Shown piece by piece: positions 26,927 to 35,207 of a stretch of DNA of 64,000 nt. The first letter of the stretch is position 1. Each line of letters starts with the position of its first letter. The notes under the pieces were generated by a model, which worked only from the letters and a program-made list of their open reading frames with translations, made no database searches and had not been told where the DNA came from. Made by a program: the position numbers and the translations under genes. The DNA comes from Anderseniella sp963787895 (lineage in GTDB: Bacteria > Pseudomonadota > Alphaproteobacteria > Rhizobiales > Aestuariivirgaceae): the NCBI GenBank assembly GCA_963787895.1, contig CAWBEX010000008.1:310001-374000 (forward strand). The letters are read 5' to 3'.

Positions 26927-27487
26927 CTATTTGCTATTTACGATTTTCTCGAGTGTTACGTTGTTATTGGTAAAAACGCAGATCTCTGCCGCGATTTTCA
27001 TGGCACGCCGAGCAATTTCTTCGGCATCCATGTTCATATCTGCCAGAGCGCGAGCCGCAGCCAGTGCATAGTTGCCGCCGGAGCCAATTGCGATAATGCC
27101 ATGCTCTGGCTCCAGAACGTCGCCGGTACCGGTGAGAACCAGACTTGTGTCCCGATCCGCGACAATCATCATGGCTTCCAGTTTCCTCAGATACCTATCA
27201 GTACGCCAGTCCTTGGCAAGCTCGACGCAAGCCCGGGTGAGTTGCTTCGGATACTGCTCCAGCTTGGCCTCCAGACGCTCAAATAGGGTCATGGCATCTG
27301 CTGTTGCGCCGGCAAAACCGGCGATGACATCTCCCTTGCCAAGTGGGCGTACCTTTCGCGCATTGGATTTGATCACTGTATTGGACAAACTTACCTGTCC
27401 GTCTCCAGCAATCACAACTGTATTGTCCTTGCGGACTGTCACGATGGTGGTGCCGTGCCATTGGCTTGCATCGGTATTGTGCATCAT
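26927..27487 (-). CDS. hslV: ATP-dependent protease proteolytic subunit HslV
   Basis: 186 aa from ATG 27487 (a second ATG follows directly). A GTG at 27589 is in frame but would start upstream of the predicted promoter. The propeptide MMHNTDASQWHG is removed to expose the catalytic Thr in TTIVTVRKDN; AGDGQVSLSNTV and GSGGNYALAAARAL are typical. Twelve subunits form the protease chamber capped by HslU. The order hslVU divergent from hisB is usual for Hyphomicrobiales. Confidence 0.97.
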   Translation of the reverse strand: MMHNTDASQWHGTTIVTVRKDNTVVIAGDGQVSLSNTVIKSNARKVRPLGKGDVIAGFAGATADAMTLFERLEAKLEQYPKQLTRACVELAKDWRTDRYLRKLEAMMIVADRDTSLVLTGTGDVLEPEHGIIAIGSGGNYALAAARALADMNMDAEEIARRAMKIAAEICVFTNNNVTLEKIVNSK

Positions 27488-27542
27488 GGTTGAACTTCCA
27501 ATTGGTCTTGTCACCCAGGTATCTGGGGATGAAGTACCCGCA

Positions 27543-27569
27543 ATATAAGAGCTGTCTGGGTTAATCAAG
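27543..27569 (-). promoter_or_regulatory. Predicted RpoH (heat-shock) promoter of hslVU
   Basis: On the minus strand CTTG, then 16 bp, then CTTATAT followed three bases later by G. This fits the alphaproteobacterial heat-shock consensus CTTG-N16-18-CYTATNTNNNG in every specified position. Transcription would begin about 45-50 nt before the hslV ATG at 27487. Confidence 0.7.
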
Positions 27570-27647
27570 CGCAAGGCTGGGCCTTGCACCTGCGCAATAG
27601 CCTGTTAAAAGTCCGCCTGACAATATGAACACCGATGGAAAACCAGC

Positions 27648-28247
27648 ATGCGAATTGCCAGCATTGCCCGCAAGACCAATGAGACCGATGTTTCCGTTGA
27701 GGTTAATCTTGACGGTACCGGAAAACGCAATATCAGTACCGGCATTGGGTTTTTTGACCATATGCTTGATCAACTTTCACGTCATTCACTCGTCGATATG
27801 AACATCAAAACCGCGGGTGATCTGCATATCGATATGCACCACACGACAGAAGATACCGGCATAGCCCTTGGTCAAGCTGTTTCCAAGGCGCTAGGTGAGC
27901 GCAAGGGCATCCGGCGGTATGGCCACTGCTATCTTGCAATGGATGAGGCCTTGTCGCGTGCCAGCATCGACATATCGGGACGTCCGTTTCTGGTTTGGCG
28001 AGTAGAGTTCAGCGCCGAAAAAATCGGTGAAATGGATACTGAGCTGTTTCGCGAGTTCTTTCAGGCGTTTGCGCAGAACGCAGGTATTACCCTCCATGTT
28101 GAAGCTCTTTATGGTGTCAACAATCACCATATTGCTGAAAGCTGCTTCAAGGCGGTGGCGCGTGCCTTGCGTGATTGCATCGAGATTGATCCCCGAAAGC
28201 CGGACGTTATTCCTTCGACAAAAGGCACGTTGGGCGGCGAAAACTAG
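27648..28247 (+). CDS. hisB: Imidazoleglycerol-phosphate dehydratase
   Basis: 199 aa, monofunctional (no phosphatase domain). Metal-binding histidines in the motifs GFFDHMLDQLSRHS, DMHHTTEDTGI and GVNNHHIAESCFKA. Sixth step of histidine synthesis. First gene of hisB-DUF2628-hisH-hisA-hisF-hisE-coaA; 160 bp from divergent hslV, with no gene between. Confidence 0.98.
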   Translation: MRIASIARKTNETDVSVEVNLDGTGKRNISTGIGFFDHMLDQLSRHSLVDMNIKTAGDLHIDMHHTTEDTGIALGQAVSKALGERKGIRRYGHCYLAMDEALSRASIDISGRPFLVWRVEFSAEKIGEMDTELFREFFQAFAQNAGITLHVEALYGVNNHHIAESCFKAVARALRDCIEIDPRKPDVIPSTKGTLGGEN

Positions 28248-28250
28248 ACA

Positions 28251-28649
28251 ATGAAATCATTCACTGTTCACCGGAAAATCGAATTGTTGCTGCCCGAGCA
28301 CTTGGAAAGTGACAAGGGCCTTTTGTTCGTCAAGGACGGGTTTGCATGGTGGGCATTTCTTGTGTCGCTGGTTTGGTTTGTATGGCATCGGATGTGGCTG
28401 TGCGCGTCTATTTACCTGGGCTTTGTGATCGTCTTGGCTGGTATTGCACAGGTGTTGTCGCTTCCTGATGGTGTGATGGCATTTGTAACATTTCTGGTGA
28501 ACATTTATGTCGGCCTGCAGGCAAACGATTGGCGCCGCTCAGCATTGGCTCGGCGTGGTTTTCACGAGGTGGCCGACGTCGTGTCTGACAGCGCGGAAGA
28601 AGCTTACTTGCGCTATGTCGGTTCACGACTTGAAACAGAGGCTGGATAG
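28251..28649 (+). CDS. DUF2628 membrane protein
   Basis: 132 aa. Short N-terminal stretch, then hydrophobic segments at about 30-48, 50-70 and 75-90 and a soluble C-terminus (LARRGFHEVADVVSDSAEEAYLRYV). DUF2628 proteins of this length are regularly placed between hisB and hisH in Hyphomicrobiales. No function is known and none is obvious from sequence. Starts 3 bp after the hisB stop. Confidence 0.85.
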   Translation: MKSFTVHRKIELLLPEHLESDKGLLFVKDGFAWWAFLVSLVWFVWHRMWLCASIYLGFVIVLAGIAQVLSLPDGVMAFVTFLVNIYVGLQANDWRRSALARRGFHEVADVVSDSAEEAYLRYVGSRLETEAG

Positions 28650-28655
28650 TCAATC

Positions 28656-29306
28656 ATGCGTGTTGCAATTATTGACTACGGGTCGGGCAATTTGAGCTCG
28701 GCACAAAAATCATTCGAGCGCGCTGCGCGTGACGGCGGTGTATCTGCAACGATTGATTTGGTTGCTTCGCCGGAAGATGTTGCGAGCGCCGATCGCATAG
28801 TGCTGCCGGGCGTCGGCGCCTATCGCGACTGTTTCGATGGAATCAATGCTGTTGGTGGCATGTGGCAAGCAATTGAGGAGCACTGCACTATCCGCGCCAA
28901 ACCCTTCCTGGGTATCTGTGTCGGAATGCAATTGATGGCAACGCGTGGTCTTGAGCACGGTACCACACCTGGTTACGGCTGGATTGATGGCGAAGTGAGC
29001 CGCATTGATGTTGGCGCATCTGGATTGAAGATACCGCACATGGGCTGGAACACTCTTGATTTGCACCAAACTCACAGGCTGTTTGACGGTATATCGACAG
29101 GAGTTGCTGGTCAGCACGCTTATTTTGTTCATTCTTACCATCTAAAAGCCAACACGTCCCGCGATGTCCTGGCGACGACTGAATATGGCGGGACGATAAC
29201 AGCGGCAGTCGTCAGGGATAATATGGCAGGTACGCAGTTTCACCCTGAAAAAAGCCAGGCCATGGGCTTGCAGTTCATTGCCAATTTCCTCAAGTGGAAG
29301 CCCTGA
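28656..29306 (+). CDS. hisH: Imidazole glycerol phosphate synthase, glutaminase subunit
   Basis: 216 aa. Class I glutamine amidotransferase with nucleophile Cys in FLGICVGMQLM, the catalytic His-x-Glu in GTQFHPEKSQ, and IDYGSGNL at the N-terminus. Feeds ammonia to HisF. Directly followed by hisA (the ATG abuts the stop). Confidence 0.98.
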   Translation: MRVAIIDYGSGNLSSAQKSFERAARDGGVSATIDLVASPEDVASADRIVLPGVGAYRDCFDGINAVGGMWQAIEEHCTIRAKPFLGICVGMQLMATRGLEHGTTPGYGWIDGEVSRIDVGASGLKIPHMGWNTLDLHQTHRLFDGISTGVAGQHAYFVHSYHLKANTSRDVLATTEYGGTITAAVVRDNMAGTQFHPEKSQAMGLQFIANFLKWKP

Positions 29307-30044
29307 ATGATATTGTTCCCCGCAATAGACCTCAAGGATGGTCAATGTGTACGCTTGAAACTTGGGGATATGGATCAGGCAACCGTGTTTGCTGACAATC
29401 CGGCTGAACAAGCCATGGCTTTCCAGGAGCAAGGCTTTGAGTATCTTCATCTGGTTGATCTCAACGGAGCGTTTGCCGGAACATCAATGAATGCTGACGC
29501 CGTTGAAGCAATTCTCGGAAAAGTTACCATTCCGGTTCAGCTGGGGGGTGGAATTCGCGACATTGCAGCTATTGAAGGCTGGCTCGACAAGGGAATTGCA
29601 AGGGTGATTCTGGGCACTCTCGCAGTACGCAATCCCGAGCTGGTACGCGAAGCATGCGCTAGCTTTCCTGGTCAGGTGGCAGTCGGAATTGATGCCAGGG
29701 CCGGTCTTGTCGCCGTCGAAGGTTGGGCGGAAAGTTCTACGCTCAGCGTGCTAGAATTGGCAACCAGGTTCGAGGACGCGGGTGTCTCTGCGATTATTTA
29801 TACCGATATTGATCGCGATGGCATTCTGGCAGGATTGAATATCACTTCTACGCTTGATCTTGCCGGCAAGACATCAATTCCCGTAATTGCAAGCGGCGGT
29901 CTCGCTTCCATGGACGATATAGTCAGGCTTGCACAGCCAGACTGTGAAGCGCTTGAAGGTGCCATTACTGGCCGTGCACTATATGACGGACGTATTGATC
30001 CAGTATGTGCGCTTAGGTTATTGAAGGCAGCCCACAATGCTTAA
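29307..30044 (+). CDS. hisA: ProFAR isomerase (phosphoribosylformimino-AICAR-P isomerase)
   Basis: 245 aa TIM barrel. IDLKDGQCVRL with the N-terminal catalytic Asp, GGGIRD, the second catalytic Asp in YTDIDRDGILAGLN and IASGGLASMDDI. Isomerises ProFAR in the histidine pathway. Overlaps hisF by 8 bp. Confidence 0.97.
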   Translation: MILFPAIDLKDGQCVRLKLGDMDQATVFADNPAEQAMAFQEQGFEYLHLVDLNGAFAGTSMNADAVEAILGKVTIPVQLGGGIRDIAAIEGWLDKGIARVILGTLAVRNPELVREACASFPGQVAVGIDARAGLVAVEGWAESSTLSVLELATRFEDAGVSAIIYTDIDRDGILAGLNITSTLDLAGKTSIPVIASGGLASMDDIVRLAQPDCEALEGAITGRALYDGRIDPVCALRLLKAAHNA

Positions 30045-30810
30045 AGCCCGTATCATTCCCTGTCTGGATGTGAAAGACGGTCGTGTTGTAAAGGGCGTAA
30101 ACTTTGTCGACCTGCGCGATGCTGGCGATCCAGTGCAGATTGCACGGGCATATGATGAAGCGGGAGCCGACGAACTGTGTTTCCTAGACATCACCGCTAG
30201 CCATGAAAACCGTAATATCATTTTCGATGTAGTCCGGCAGACCGCTGAACAGTGTTTTATGCCGCTGACTGTGGGTGGCGGAGTGCGCACAACCGATGAT
30301 ATCCGTAAACTCTTGCTCGCCGGCGCTGACAAGGTTTCGATCAACACTGCGGCGGTCAAGCGGCCGGATTTTGTTGCCGAAGCAGCGCTGAAGTTTGGTT
30401 CGCAGTGTATTGTGGTTGCGGTTGACGCAAAGCGCGTTAACTCTGGCAATGAACCGTCACGCTGGGAAATTTTCACTCACGGTGGCCGAGAGCCGACCGG
30501 CCTAGATGCAATCGATTTCACTCGCAAGGTTGTTGCATTGGGTGCTGGAGAAATTTTACTTACATCAATGGACCGTGATGGTACGGGAGAAGGATTTGAT
30601 ATTGAACTGACCAGAGCTGTCAGTGATGCTGTTGCCGTACCGGTGATTGCTTCGGGCGGAGTAGGCAGTTTGCAACATCTCGTGGACGGTGTGAAGCAGG
30701 CACGTGCAAGTGCTGTGCTGGCGGCATCGATTTTTCATTTTGGGGCGCATACCATTTCCGAAGCCAAGCAATTCATGGCACAACAGGGTGTGCCGGTAAG
30801 ATTGGCATGA
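30037..30810 (+). CDS. hisF: Imidazole glycerol phosphate synthase, cyclase subunit
   Basis: 257 aa TIM barrel. IIPCLDVKDGRVVKGV carries the first catalytic Asp, LTSMDRDGTGEGFD the second, and IASGGVG the phosphate site. With HisH it makes imidazole glycerol phosphate and AICAR. Same operon; hisE follows 6 bp later. Confidence 0.98.
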   Translation: MLKARIIPCLDVKDGRVVKGVNFVDLRDAGDPVQIARAYDEAGADELCFLDITASHENRNIIFDVVRQTAEQCFMPLTVGGGVRTTDDIRKLLLAGADKVSINTAAVKRPDFVAEAALKFGSQCIVVAVDAKRVNSGNEPSRWEIFTHGGREPTGLDAIDFTRKVVALGAGEILLTSMDRDGTGEGFDIELTRAVSDAVAVPVIASGGVGSLQHLVDGVKQARASAVLAASIFHFGAHTISEAKQFMAQQGVPVRLA

Positions 30811-30816
30811 AAGCGT

Positions 30817-31173
30817 ATGGGCAAGGAGGCAGCAGTGTCATCGGCTGATTGCACAAGTGTACTGACAGAACTGGAAGCCGTGATAGCTGCTCGTGATGGC
30901 GAGAAAAACGGCAAGGCTTCGTATACTGCAGAGCTGCTTGGGGCTGGCAAGGCCAGGTGTGCAAAAAAATTTGGCGAGGAAGCCATCGAGTTGGTCATCG
31001 CGTCGATGCAAGAGGACCGTCAACACACCATCGCAGAAACTGCTGATGTACTGTATCATCTGCTCGTCTTGTTGCGAGCTAACGGTGTGGAGCTCGAAAG
31101 TGTAATGCGGGAACTACATGGCCGGTTCCGGCAGAGTGGCTTGCAGGAGAAGGCATCCCGATCCAAGGGGTGA
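30817..31173 (+). CDS. hisE: Phosphoribosyl-ATP pyrophosphatase
   Basis: 118 aa. Short all-helical MazG-like fold with KFGEEAIELVIAS (metal-binding Glu residues) and ETADVLYHLLVLL. Splits pyrophosphate from PR-ATP. Stand-alone, not fused to HisI; no hisI is in the window. coaA follows, its ATG 10 bp after the hisE stop. Confidence 0.95.
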   Translation: MGKEAAVSSADCTSVLTELEAVIAARDGEKNGKASYTAELLGAGKARCAKKFGEEAIELVIASMQEDRQHTIAETADVLYHLLVLLRANGVELESVMRELHGRFRQSGLQEKASRSKG

Positions 31174-31183
31174 TCCGGAATTG

Positions 31184-32134
31184 ATGGATCAGGTATCATC
31201 ACAGCTGTCGCCATATCGTGTTTTCACACGTTCGGAATGGGCAAAGCTACGCGCAGACACTCCGCTTACATTGTCGGCCGATGAGGTTGAAGAACTGCGT
31301 GGCGTCAATGATCGGGTCAATCTTGATGAAGTCGTTGCCATCTACTTGCCCTTGTCGCGGTTGCTGAATTTGTACGTGGCAGCCAGCCAGGGATTGTTTT
31401 CTGTCACGCAGAAGTTTCTGGGCGGCAACAATCACAAGGTACCCTACATAATTGGAATTGCAGGAAGTGTAGCTGGAGGAAAGAGTACAACGGCTCGTAT
31501 CCTTCGCGGTTTGCTGGCTCGTTGGCCCAACCACCCCAAGGTTGCCTTGTTACCGACGGATGGTTTCTTGCTGCCAAATGCGGTGCTTGAGCGCGAAGGT
31601 CTGATGAGTCGCAAGGGCTTTCCTGAAAGTTATGACTTGCCGGTGCTGCTGCGTTTTTTGTCAGATGTCAAAGCAGGCAAGCCTCATGTTGCAGCACCTG
31701 CATATTCGCATCTCACTTATGACATCGAACCAGGTAAGTCCATCACTGTGGATCAGCCGGACGTACTCATTGTTGAAGGTCTGAATGTATTGCAGACAGG
31801 TCGCCCTCCAAGGGATGGAAAAGCCATACCTTATGTATCGGACTATTTTGATTTTTCGATCTACATTGATGCTGATGAGAACGATCTGCGCACATGGTAT
31901 GTGAATCGCTTCTTTTCTTTCAGGGAAACGGCATTTGCCGATCCAAAGTCATACTTCCACCGGTATTCAAAATTCTCTGACGTGGAGGCCCGCGAGACGG
32001 CCACGCGAATCTGGGAAACTGTTAATCTGGTCAACCTCAGGGAAAACGTACTGCCTACGCGCCAGCGTGCTGATCTGATCCTGCGCAAAGGACCGGACCA
32101 TTTGATCAACTCTGTACACCTGCGCAAGCTGTAG
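31184..32134 (+). CDS. coaA: Pantothenate kinase (type I)
   Basis: 316 aa from the ATG at 31184; an upstream in-frame ATG within hisE is unlikely. Prokaryotic CoaA motifs: SPYRVFTRSEWAKLR, Walker A GIAGSVAGGKSTTARIL and LPTDGFLLPN. First committed step of coenzyme A synthesis. With coaE at 20.1 kb, two CoA genes lie in the origin region. Convergent with the adenosine-kinase-like gene (3 bp between stops). Confidence 0.97.
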   Translation: MDQVSSQLSPYRVFTRSEWAKLRADTPLTLSADEVEELRGVNDRVNLDEVVAIYLPLSRLLNLYVAASQGLFSVTQKFLGGNNHKVPYIIGIAGSVAGGKSTTARILRGLLARWPNHPKVALLPTDGFLLPNAVLEREGLMSRKGFPESYDLPVLLRFLSDVKAGKPHVAAPAYSHLTYDIEPGKSITVDQPDVLIVEGLNVLQTGRPPRDGKAIPYVSDYFDFSIYIDADENDLRTWYVNRFFSFRETAFADPKSYFHRYSKFSDVEARETATRIWETVNLVNLRENVLPTRQRADLILRKGPDHLINSVHLRKL

Positions 32135-32137
32135 TAT

Positions 32138-33115
32138 TCAGATCAGTGACTTGAGATCGACTTCGGGTCGTGCACCAATATGCGAGATGATTTCAGCCGC
32201 GGCTAAATGGCCGATGCGTGCACATTCTTCAACCGGTTCGTTCCGCGAAAGACCGAACAGGAATCCAGCTGCATAAAGATCACCTGCCCCGGTGGTGTCG
32301 ACAACCTGTTCAATTCTCGCAGCAGGTATCTCCAGGATTTTACCAGCCTCAACAATAGCACTGCCCCTTTCAGAGCGCGTAATTGCAGCAAGCGAACAAT
32401 CCCTGGATACGGCATCGACTGCCATTCTAAAATTGTCTGTCTGATACATTGACAGTAACTCGGCTTCATTTGCAAACAACACATCTATTCCATCGCGGAT
32501 AAGTTCAAGAAAGCTGTCCCGATGCCGGTCGACGCAAAAAGCGTCAGACAGAGTAAGTGCAACTTTGCGATCGTTGTTTTTGGCCAGCTTGGCGGCTTTG
32601 CGAAACGCATCCTTTGCTTCAGGTCTGTCCCAAAGATATCCTTCAAGGTAAGTAATGCCGGCAGCAGCTACCTGTTCTTCACAAATATCATTTTCACACA
32701 GCAGTGCGCTGGCACCCAGAAATGTGGACATGGTACGTTGTCCGTCTGGCGACACTATCACTATGCATCTTGCTGTCTGCGGCCCGTCTTTCAACGGGTC
32801 AGTCTCATAGGCAACACCAGACGCACGGATATCATGCACAAACACGCCGCCGATCTGATCGTCCGCCACTTTGCCAATGTAACGCGGCTTTCCACCCAGC
32901 GACGCAATGCCCGCGATTGTGTTGGCTGCGGAGCCACCAGATATCTCAACGGCCGGCCCGATCTTGTCATACAGAGCCAAAGCGCCGTTTTCATCAATCA
33001 GTTGCATGGAACCCTTGACGAGCCTGTTTTCCTCGAGAAAAGCATCTTCATGCCGCGCGATGACATCAACAATCGCGTTGCCAATGCCAAGCACATCAAT
33101 CTTTTGGTCTGTCAT
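32138..33115 (-). CDS. PfkB-family carbohydrate/adenosine kinase
   Basis: 325 aa from the ATG at 33115 (MTDQKIDVLGIGNAIVD). Ribokinase-fold kinase: SGGSAANTIAGIASLGG (N-terminal signature) and VVDTTGAGDLYAAGFLFG with the catalytic Asp and anion hole. N-terminal features resemble bacterial adenosine kinase annotations, but the sugar or nucleoside substrate cannot be fixed from sequence. Divergent from the EI24 gene by 140 bp. Confidence 0.9.
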   Translation of the reverse strand: MTDQKIDVLGIGNAIVDVIARHEDAFLEENRLVKGSMQLIDENGALALYDKIGPAVEISGGSAANTIAGIASLGGKPRYIGKVADDQIGGVFVHDIRASGVAYETDPLKDGPQTARCIVIVSPDGQRTMSTFLGASALLCENDICEEQVAAAGITYLEGYLWDRPEAKDAFRKAAKLAKNNDRKVALTLSDAFCVDRHRDSFLELIRDGIDVLFANEAELLSMYQTDNFRMAVDAVSRDCSLAAITRSERGSAIVEAGKILEIPAARIEQVVDTTGAGDLYAAGFLFGLSRNEPVEECARIGHLAAAEIISHIGARPEVDLKSLI

Positions 33116-33255
33116 GGTGTTTCCGTGCTGTCGTTTGAGTTGATTGTCGCGACTGTCATACACAACACTTTGGCGCATGTGCAATGAGACCTTGCAACCA
33201 GATTGTATTCTTCTTACCTGCTGAATGAGTGGACTGAACAAACAGGGTTGATTGC

Positions 33256-33933
33256 ATGATTTCATCTGCTTTCCGGGCTGCATCCGATGTGCTGTCGCCA
33301 GCCTTCAGGTCGATTCTCTGGAAGGCTGTAGGGCTGACCTTGTTGCTGTTTGTCTGTGTGCTGGCAGCATTGTGGATCGGCAGCGCGGCCTTGCTGACCT
33401 TGCCTTGGCCATGGCTTGACGAGGTTATCGCAACTGCTGCGAGCCTGGCTTTACTGATTGTCTTTTTCTTTCTCATGTCGCCTGTGACGGCACTGTTTGC
33501 AGGTATCTTTCTCGATACGGCAGCTGACGCGGTCGAACTCAAGCACTACCCATCAGACCTTAAAGGCAAACCGCCATCAGCGTTGTCTTCTGGTTTGATG
33601 GGCCTGCGTTTTGGTTTGTTGGTGCTGCTGGTTAACCTGGCAGTTTTGCCGACGATATTCTTCGGCATTGGTGTTTTCATCATGTTGACGGCCAACGCCT
33701 ATCTGCTCAGCCGCGAATACTTTACCATGGTTGCCATGCGGCACATGCCCGTGAAAGAAGCGGCGCGTTTCAGAAAGTTTCATGCAGCCAAGGTGTGGGC
33801 AGCAGGTTTGATTCCTGCCGGGCTTGCGCTTGTGCCATTTGTCAGCATTCTTGTGCCGTTGTTCTCCACGTCCTATTTTGTACACATATTCAAGAAGATG
33901 AGGCGTGACGGGACTGCTGGAGATCACACCTGA
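33256..33933 (+). CDS. EI24/CysZ-domain integral membrane protein
   Basis: 225 aa with about five or six hydrophobic segments and the EI24-type motifs LFFMSPVTALFAGIFLD-like PVTALFAGIFLDTAAD and FHAAKVWAAGLIPAG. E. coli CysZ is a sulfate permease of this family; the alphaproteobacterial type may differ, so no transport substrate is assigned. Ends 10 bp inside the 3' end of nth, tail to tail. Confidence 0.88.
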   Translation: MISSAFRAASDVLSPAFRSILWKAVGLTLLLFVCVLAALWIGSAALLTLPWPWLDEVIATAASLALLIVFFFLMSPVTALFAGIFLDTAADAVELKHYPSDLKGKPPSALSSGLMGLRFGLLVLLVNLAVLPTIFFGIGVFIMLTANAYLLSREYFTMVAMRHMPVKEAARFRKFHAAKVWAAGLIPAGLALVPFVSILVPLFSTSYFVHIFKKMRRDGTAGDHT

Positions 33934-34580
33934 ACTGTCTTTCCCGCAAACAGGCAAAGGTCACTGATCAGGCACTTTTCACATTCCGGCTTTCGTGCTT
34001 TGCACACATATCGGCCGTGCAGAATAAGCCAGTGATGAGCGTGCAGCAGGTAGTGTTTTGGTACTGCCTTGAGTAGACCCATTTCCACTGCCAGCACCGT
34101 TTTACCGGGTGCCAGACCTATGCGATTTGCAAGGCGGAACAAGTGAGTGTCGATAGCGATAGTTGGTTGCCCAAAACAAATGTTCAACACCACATTTGCA
34201 GTCTTGCGTCCAACACCAGGTAGCGCCTCCAGCGCCTCCCGGTTATCTGGTACTTCTGAGTTGTACTTTTCAACCAGGTCACGAGACAAGGCGATCACGT
34301 TCTTGGCCTTGGTACGAAAAAGGCCGATGGTCCTGATGTATTCCCGCACCGTATCTTCACCAAGTGCCAGCATTTTCTCAGGCGTATCAGCGACTTCAAA
34401 AAGTGAGCTAGTTGCGCGGTTCACGCCTTCGTCGGTTGCTTGAGCAGAAAGAACGACGGCCACTAGAAAAGTGTAAGTGTTGACAGAATTGAGCTCGCCT
34501 TCGGGATTGGGATTGGCCGTGGAAAATCGCTTGAACACCTGTTCTATTTCGGCAGCATTCAGCTTCTTGCGCCTTCCCAT
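33924..34580 (-). CDS. nth: Endonuclease III
   Basis: 218 aa from ATG 34580, preceded by AGGAG 11 bp upstream; ATG 34601 is the alternative. Helix-hairpin-helix LPGVGRKTANVVLN with the catalytic Lys, the catalytic Asp in AIDTHLFRLANR, and the 4Fe-4S cluster cysteines C-x6-C-x2-C-x5-C near the C-terminus. Removes oxidised pyrimidines and cuts the abasic site. Overlaps none of the coding part of the divergent DUF2244 gene. Confidence 0.97.
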   Translation of the reverse strand: MGRRKKLNAAEIEQVFKRFSTANPNPEGELNSVNTYTFLVAVVLSAQATDEGVNRATSSLFEVADTPEKMLALGEDTVREYIRTIGLFRTKAKNVIALSRDLVEKYNSEVPDNREALEALPGVGRKTANVVLNICFGQPTIAIDTHLFRLANRIGLAPGKTVLAVEMGLLKAVPKHYLLHAHHWLILHGRYVCKARKPECEKCLISDLCLFAGKTVQV

Positions 34581-34635
34581 GCGACTATGATCTCCTGACA
34601 TCTGGTTTGAAATTGGCTTCTTGTGGATCATCATA

Positions 34636-35106
34636 ATGAAATCAACGCCCAGCACCACGGTAGAGCTTTACCCGTACAGAGCATTGTCGCGACGGGGTTT
34701 TACCATTTTGATGACCTGCATTGTATTTGTTAGCTTTGTGGCTGGCATTGCCTTCTTGTTGATGGGGGCATGGCCGGTGTTTGGGTTTTTTGGCCTGGAT
34801 GTCGTATTGATTTGGTGGGCGATGAAGCGCAACTATAAAGATGCGCGCTGCCGTGAAGAAATCACTATCTCTCGGGACGAGATAATAGTGAGGCGTTTTG
34901 CTGCAAACAAGCCAGACAGCATTGAACGGTTTGTGCGTCCATGGGCGCGCATTCATCTGGAAGAAGATCTGGCCCGCGAACTGATCGGTAAGTTGTTCGT
35001 GACTACTCGCGAAGCCCGCGCGGAAGTTGGCAGTTTCTTATCGCCAAATGATCGGAAATCTCTAGCTGCAGCCTTACAACAGATCATGTCCAATCCCGGA
35101 GTGTGA
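34636..35106 (+). CDS. DUF2244 family membrane protein
   Basis: 156 aa from ATG 34636; a TTG at 34621 is also in frame. N-terminal LYPYRALSRRGF, two membrane helices (about 24-46 and 50-66), then a soluble domain with ITISRDEIIVRRF and a C-terminal SFLSPNDRKSLAAAL. These features match DUF2244, often next to nth in alphaproteobacteria. Function unknown. Confidence 0.88.
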   Translation: MKSTPSTTVELYPYRALSRRGFTILMTCIVFVSFVAGIAFLLMGAWPVFGFFGLDVVLIWWAMKRNYKDARCREEITISRDEIIVRRFAANKPDSIERFVRPWARIHLEEDLARELIGKLFVTTREARAEVGSFLSPNDRKSLAAALQQIMSNPGV

Positions 35107-35207
35107 CAGCGTCGCTCTCCAGTCCGTAAAACGGGTGGCTGTTTGTATTGCCGAGACTTATCTTGTGCAACAACATTAAGTTGCCAGACTCTGGAGGCCG
35201 ATGGAAC

